From Isochrysis galbana (Eukaryota > Haptophyta > Isochrysidales > Isochrysidaceae): a stretch of 30,000 nt of DNA. A model generated the notes under the pieces. The model ran no database searches. It was not told where the DNA came from and worked only from the letters and a program-made list of their open reading frames with translations. Of the stretch, positions 24,765 to 30,000 are shown in pieces; positions within the stretch are counted from its first letter, which is position 1; each line of letters starts with the position of its first letter. The translations under genes and the position numbers were made by a program. The stretch covers positions 1,589,077-1,619,076 of the forward strand of contig CM030945.1 in the NCBI GenBank assembly GCA_018136815.1. The letters run 5' to 3'.

Positions 24765-25006
24765 CATGTTGTATTCCTGACCATCTGAAGGCTGTAGGCA
24801 TGAATATTCGTGTAATAAGGTAATACGCGCTCACAATTATAGTTGAACAGTTCCCCGTGTTGCCACTGACGCACAAGACACAGCCAGATTCGGATTCCCC
24901 ATGGTCTCAGACCCAGGTTTGCAGATTTTGGTCTCGAAATTTGCGATTCGAATATTGTTTTTGATGTTACTATTGTTGTTGGCTCGTTTAAGGTAATAAA
25001 CCGGCA
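24765..25006 (+). repeat. Dispersed repeat family A, copy 3
   Basis: It starts ATGTTGTATTCCTGACCATC and continues with GGCATGAATATTCGTG, CCCGTGTTGCCACTGACGCA, CAGATTCGGATTCCCCATGG and GGTCTCGAAATTTGCG. It ends CTCGTTTAAGGTAATAAACC. This is the longest copy, and it supplies the parts missing from copies 1 and 2. Confidence 0.85.
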
Positions 25007-26104
25007 TGACTTCGACTTCGACTTCTGCAGTCGCCCTGCGAGACTCTCTCTCTCTCTCTTCCTCTCCGTCCTCCTCTCCTCGGCCGACGGCAGGAAGATT
25101 CGTCCAAAACATTCTCCGGTCCCAAGATATCTTGTGCGGGGTCTCTCCGCGCTCCGCGAGGGAAAGGACGCGGTCTCGCTCCGAGATCGGCCACGCGCCC
25201 TCCTCGCCTGCCGCCCACCCTCCTCCGCCTGCCACCCCTCCTCGCCTGCGCCCCCCCCTCCCCCTGAGAAAATGCTCCTGCCTTCCTCGTCTCCTCCCTG
25301 TTTGCCTCTTCCTTTTTTGCATCTTCCTCCCTCTTCCTCTCTGCCTCTGCCTCTTCCGGGAGGTGATGGCGATTGAACGCTTTTCCATGTGTAGGCTGAT
25401 GGTGATTGAAGGCTTTTCCATGCTGTGGGGGTGATGGCGATTGAACGCGTTTCCACGTGTAGGTGTAGGCTGATCGACTCCTCGCTCGACCTCCGCAACC
25501 GGCGCGATGGGAAGAAGAAGGCCTGGAGCGTCCGACGCACAGTTCTCGTTCTTCTCTTCTCCTCCTTCCTCCACAGGCCCGGAGTCCTCGTCGGTGGTGG
25601 TGGTGGCCTCCTCGGTCGAAGAAAGGGCCTCCTCCTCGGTATCAGGAACGCGAACAGACTCCGCCTCCTCCGCCGGGCCCTTGGAGCAGGAGGAGGAACG
25701 AGTCGTGCGTCGTGGTCCTGCGAGCAGCGCTTGCGCTCGGCGTCCAGTCGACAGGTGGCCGTGTCGAGAGAGTCGAACGAAGCCAGCGAGCAGGAGCACG
25801 AGAGGAGAGGACGGAGGACCGTACGGATGCGCGCCGAGTCGCCACCATCGTGAGGAAGACGAGGAGGGCGAGGAGAGAGCTGGAGGGTGAGCGAGGAGGG
25901 AGGAGGGAGGCAGGCAGTAGGAGCCTTCTCTCTCTGGTAGGTCGGTGAGAGGGGGAGGGGGAGGGGGGGGGGGGGGTTGAGGGGGCGAGACCAAAAGACC
26001 AGACCAGATGTTTACGCTAGTGTTCTCGTCGTATACTGTAATATTCCCCGGTCCCAGGGGGGTGTCCCCATGGTTCCCGCCCGCCCTCCGCGCCCAGAGT
26101 TCCC
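25007..26104. other. Low-complexity and repeat-derived region without supported gene
   Basis: It contains CT-rich and C-rich tracts (25040-25340), a 34-bp tandem repeat (25363-25465), GA/GGA-rich sequence (25850-25960) and a G12-like run near 25965. Minus-strand frames of 360 and 540 codons cross it, but they are translations of simple sequence and repeats (Glu/Arg/Gly/Pro-rich) with no domain. Confidence 0.6.
25363..25465 (+). repeat. 34-bp tandem repeat, about three units
   Basis: Units read GTGATGGCGATTGAACGC, TTTTCCATGTGTAGG with variants starting near 25364, 25398 and 25431. The last unit has TTTCCACGTGTAGG and a partial duplication of GTGTAGG. Confidence 0.8.
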
Positions 26105-26465
26105 CCGCGGAAAGAGTGAACGCACGGCGTGCACCTTCATGGAAGTTGCTATGCGCACGCACGGCGCCCCCGCGGGGGGACCGATGCACATCGCGCCGTG
26201 CCCATGCACGGCGTGCACAATGTGATTGCAAGTCATCACACGTGCTCCGTGAGAAATCTCTCTTATATTGCACGTTTGCGTAGTTGTGGGCCTTAGAGGA
26301 AACGCAGAGGAAAAAAGTTGGCATGCGCACGCACGGCGTCTCCGCGGGGGAACTGGTGCCCATGCACGGCGTGCACACTGGTGCAAGCAAGGCACACGTA
26401 CCCCGTGAGAAATATCTCTTAGGGGAAAAGCAGAGAAAAAAGTTGTTATGCCCACGCACGGCGCC
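26105..26465 (+). repeat. Tandem repeat with GCACGCACGGCG core
   Basis: Units start near 26145 (GTTGCTATGCGCACGCACGG), 26317 (GTTGGCATGCGCACGCACGG) and 26442 (GTTGTTATGCCCACGCACGG). The first two continue with CCGCGGGG, CCCATGCACGGCGTGCACA and CGTGAGAAAT-TCTCTTA. A partial unit precedes 26145. Spacing is 172 and 125 bp. The third unit passes into family B copy 2. Confidence 0.8.
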
Positions 26466-26565
26466 CTAGCCTTTCCTTGAATTTTAAAATATTGTTGTAT
26501 ACATAAGTATGGACACTTGATCGCTCAATGCTCGACTGATGCCCCACAATTGACGGAACGACACC
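26431..26565 (+). repeat. Dispersed repeat family B, copy 2
   Basis: GAGAAAAAAGTTGTTATGCC, then TGAATTTTAAAATATTG, ACATAAGTATGGACACTTGA and CTGATGCCCCACAATTGACG, GAACGACACCTT. It is nearly identical to 14672-14798 with small indels. Here it follows the GCACGCACGG tandem repeat, which probably belongs to the same larger element. Confidence 0.85.
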
Positions 26566-26965
26566 TTCCCCCCCCCGCCCCCAAAAAAGGTCTTGTAAAT
26601 AGATTCCGACGATGACCGTAAAAAAGGTTTCTTACTCCCACGAGTGGCTAGGGGAGGACACCCACCAGGCTAGCTAGAGAAGACAGAAGAAGCACACGTG
26701 AACGCTACGTCACGCATCAAAAAATAGAGAACCCGTGGTGGACAACACTGGTCTGCGACGCTACGACACGCGGTGGTGCATTCCAGAGTGCAAACACTTG
26801 CCCGTTGCGCCTCCAACGTACTGAGAGTCCTCGCCTGGATGTTCAACGTACCGCAACCGCTCATCAATGCGATGTATGCACTATGCTTAGGTAGCACAAC
26901 GCTAAGCTTAACATCTGCACGAAACGAGAGCTTAGCTTCCGTGACAGAGACGCCTCCCCTCGTAG
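26566..26965. other. Region 3' of the filamin-Kelch gene
   Basis: No gene supported. Short ORFs on both strands (26670-27002, 26773-26973) overlap the true last exon and have no family resemblance. The 3' UTR of the minus-strand gene should lie next to 26966. Confidence 0.5.
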
Positions 26966-29900
26966 CTACTTGAGCAAGATGGGAAGATCCGTGGCCGTCC
27001 AAGATGGCTCGCCCTTAAGGGCCCCAATGTTATTGTAGTTGGAAAGGTCGAAGACCATGGGACCTGGCCCCTCATTTAGACGCCACAGGCCAACAATACC
27101 TCGCTCGGTGCCCATTAGCACCTTGCGGTAGTTATCGTGAATTTCGTCGCAGCTCATGGCAAAGTTCCACACGCGCACCTCGGCAACGTTGCCCTCGAAA
27201 TGAGCCATGCCGTCTCCCGAGGCTGAGCCGATGAAGTACCGGTCCAACCCAGGTCGCAACCCACCGGTCAATATCTGCACGGCTTGGCCTTCTTCCTTGC
27301 CATTGACGTACAAGCGGACCGTGCCCGCGTTCGAGGCGACGCCGGCGACATGGTACCATTGGCCAGGCGTCACTCTAGCTGTGTGGCTGACAACAATCTT
27401 CTCTGGCTCATCCTCGTCAGTCTCGACGTAATGCTCGAATTGACCTGCAGGCGGAGAGCGATGGCCTCATAAGAGTGCAGGGCGCACCATCTAGGCGCCC
27501 GAGGATTAGGAGGAGGGGCGCCGAGAGGGGCGCGACATGCAGGGGCGCACCCTCGGCGTTGATGCGCAGCTGATGAGACCAGGCAGACTGCGGGTAGGTC
27601 TCGTTCGTTCTGGCGATGATGTTCATCGCCTTGACGGTGGCGGGTCGCACCCACGCCTCGATCGTGTAGGCGTTCGGTATGATGGTGGGCAGATGAGGGA
27701 TCATGATCTCATCGTCGACACCGTCAAACTCGATCATAAAGTTCCCAAAGTTGAACTGCATCACGTCGGCGAACCGCTCCGCTCCCTCGACACCACCGGA
27801 TAGAAACAGCCTGGCCGCCACTACGTGCATTGCCGCGCCATTTCGAGAGGCGTTGCCGTCCCAAGCCTCCCAGGTGTATGTTTCGGTGTTGAGCATCGAG
27901 ATAGTCTGAAGCCAAGATGTGCACGAGCCGTACGATGAGCATTCAGGGCGCCTGCCCGCATCGAGAGCTCAGCGTTTGGGCGGCGACCGCATGGGTGCGG
28001 GGGAGGGAGCAAGTAGCCCAGCAGCGTGCGCACATTGCTCTCGCGGTCATCGTCGCTGCCGAGGGCAACGATCAGGTTGTTGCCCCACATCATGGAGGAG
28101 TGGCCCCTGCGGATCGTGGAAAATAGGGGGACGTCGTGTAGAGGTACGAGGAGGGGCGCATCGTGCGGAGCCATCGCAATTCAGCAATCGACAGCACCCA
28201 CCAGCGTTCGCGCGGGATGTCCGCTCCATGGACCGCCGGCGACGACCATGTCGTCGTGTCGGTATCAAAAATCCATAGATCCCTCAAGCCGGAGCCATTG
28301 GAGTCGTGGGTGCGTTTGCCTCCGAACATGAAGAGCCTAAGTTAGCAGCCGTGGGGAAGCGGGCTCAGTGAGACCGGCCCTCGCCGCGAGCGTGGTGCCT
28401 CGTACGAGTGTCCTACGCGCACCTGTTTCCATACGCAACGAGTGAGTGGTTCATACGGGCCTCCGGGACATCACCTCCGCTGTCCTCGACTGGCTCCCAT
28501 GTGTTCGTGCTAAGGCTGTAGACGAGCATGCGGTTGCTCATCTGAAGTGAGGCGGCGGCAGTTGGTGTCAGCCGAGGCCATGTAATATAGCGGTAGAAGA
28601 ATGTACCGCTCAAGGAGATTGGCTCGACCTTTGCGTGGGCGGGGAGCATCGCACCTCAGCCCCCGTCCAACCTCCGAATATATACAGCTTGGTCCCGATA
28701 GCCGCAGTGGCAGCGTGAAGGAGCGGTCCCGGGTTTGGGCCAACTGTTGTGACGCGTGTCCATTGCAGGGTCTCTAGCTCCAGCGCCTGCCATGCACATA
28801 TCAAGTGGTAGTGAACGTGAAGTTGGCCCGCGCACTAGCCGACGGCGCAACAACGATCGCCGGCGGCCCGTGTGATAGGAGCCGCCTGTGCACAGAGAGC
28901 GGAATACAACGCACATGGAAACAGTCCAGCGGACTGCCGGGGCCTGCCTCTCCATAGCCACCGTAGATGTAGAAGCGGTGGGCAGCAACGGCAGAAGCAG
29001 CGCCAGCACATGCTGGAGGCGCTGGCCCATGGGTCTCCGGTGTGGTCCACTTCATCCTATCCACGTTGAGCACGTGGAGGTCATTGGTCACGCCAGAGCC
29101 ATCGTTACCGCCGTATAGGTAGACGTCGTGACCGAAGGAGACAGTCGCGGCAAATGCAATCTTCGGAGCGGTGCCGCTGGCCTGTTCGGATGGGAGAGGT
29201 CAGCGTGATCAGCTCAAGAACGTGCATCATACGCCACACTGCCTCGCGTGGCGACCTGTCCATGTCGCGCCCGGGCGTTGCTCGCAGTTCGTGGGCCTGG
29301 ATTATGTGCCGAAGTCGCATCAACTCACTAGAGGCTGTGGCACAAGCATGCTAGGGGAGTGACGAGCAAAGCACGAACCCTGGGGGTCAGGAATTTGAGC
29401 GTCTGTGGCATTTTTGGACTGATGGAGACCGTGGGAATCGGAGACGCCGCAATAGGCTCGCCGTCGAGCAGAAGGTGAAGGTCATACTTGCCCTGATGCC
29501 ATTTGGGCGGCATCAAGCTCAGCTTTGCGGCGACACGCAACACGTGTGTCGCCCGCCGCCAGCTGGACGAATGGGAGGCGCCCACTCGAGCACTTAGATA
29601 GCATAACAGCACAGCCCTGCCCCCGGAAGTGCACACGGTCAAGATGCATGAGCGCTCACCTTCTTTGTACACGTGACAGTGACGACGTATGACCCATCAC
29701 CACGGTCGTTTACAATGGTGCTGGACTTTGGATGCGGAGCCGCGCGCGCACCAGTGGTGACTGCTGTAACGCTGCTCGGGGTCATGTTCATGACAGCCAC
29801 CTACAGTGTGGGGGAGGACCGATGCGGGCATGCGTGAGTGTCGGCTCCACAAAGAGAGCGTAACACAGAAAAGCTTGGCACGAACCTCCTCCAAGCAGAT

Positions 29901-30000
29901 TTCGAAGGCCTCACCACCGTTGCGCGAAAAGTTTGCGTACGTGTCACGTGCCGTGATGTTGAACGTAGACGAATGCCCCTCAAGAGCAAAGCCGATGGAT
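26966..30000 (-). CDS. Filamin-repeat / Kelch propeller / ConA-like (LamG-type) protein, 3' ten exons; 5' end beyond window
   Basis: Minus-strand exons in order: 30000+ to 29886, 29800-29660, 29492-29379, 29181-28915, 28786-28655, 28541-28423, 28336-28202, 28106-28034, 27905-27551 and 27444-26966. They keep frame and give about 642 residues. Donors are mostly GTGCG or GTGAG, twice GTTCGT, and acceptors end CAG or TAG. The domains are a filamin/ABP280 Ig repeat (NGGEAFEICLEE, GDGSYVVTVTCTKKGKYDLH, EPIAASPIPTVSISP); Kelch repeats forming a beta-propeller (DVYLYGGNDGSG, FYIYGGYGEAG, LYIFGGWTGAE, RLFMFGGKRTHD, RWGHSSMMWGNNLIV); and a jelly-roll lectin-like domain (FDGVDDEIMIP, YTIEAWVRP, GQWYHVAGVASNAGTVRLYV, NVAEVRVWN, GLWRLNEG). 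Such combinations suggest cell-surface or cytoskeletal binding. The filamin spacing across the 29492 junction matches the family. Confidence 0.87.

Noticed and set aside
24837..26459. 540-codon minus-strand ORF
   Set aside because: It crosses family A, simple-sequence tracts and the GCACGCACGG tandem repeat. The product is low complexity with no domain, so it is a chance frame in GC-rich repeat DNA.
1..30000. tRNA or rRNA genes
   Set aside because: Scanning for B-box-like GGTTCGANTCC and conserved rRNA blocks gave no convincing match. The GTATCGAATCC near 14094 belongs to a hairpin.

Overview
This window looks like nuclear DNA of a eukaryotic microalga, with high GC and many long C, G and GA/CT tracts. 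Five genes can be read confidently. Three are split by short introns with GTGAG or GTGCG donors and one has a longer, partly repetitive intron. One intron appears to be GC-AG. The bestrophin gene is intronless and has an N-terminus that could be a signal-plus-transit presequence. A GT77-type glycosyltransferase and a Pol III subunit complete the picture. A haptophyte or another alga with a secondary plastid fits best, but this is inference because no organism-specific marker is present.

Layout. 1-662: a mobile element with inverted repeats of about 120-140 bp. 1827-3350 (-): a bestrophin-like anion channel whose upstream side (3.45-4.06 kb) is an extreme G-tract/C-tract region. 4.3-7.2 kb: repeats, a frameshifted small ORF between two direct repeats, a broken LINE endonuclease and an ORF1-like fragment. 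8074-11317 (-): a three-exon GT77 glycosyltransferase. 11624-12311: a hAT-type MITE with perfect TIRs and an 8-bp target duplication. 12.4-14.8 kb: retroelement fragments with arrays of tiny-loop hairpins. 15546-16137 (+): a four-exon RPC11 (POLR3K) gene. 17209-19959 (+): a three-exon EB1-type calponin-homology protein whose first intron carries decayed copies of the exon 1 end. 20341-21519: a complete 1.14-kb insertion with an 18-bp target duplication. 21887-23875 (+): a WWE-WWE-PARP-like protein with four C-terminal NSAGKPI-type repeats. 24.2-26.6 kb: more dispersed repeats. 26966-30000+ (-): the 3' part of a filamin-Kelch-ConA-like gene running off the right edge.

The host genes do not form a pathway. 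They cover an ion channel, wall-type glycosylation, transcription, microtubule plus-end binding, ADP-ribosylation-type signalling and adhesion/cytoskeleton. The space between them is filled by several repeat families that recur inside the window: A, B, C and the 'MERA' family. The most unusual items are the MERA elements, which start at a hairpin plus ATGGAGCG and carry arrays of unrelated perfect hairpins with 2-4 nt loops, and the WWE-ART protein lying between two MERA heads. Splice sites were read by eye and no searches were run.
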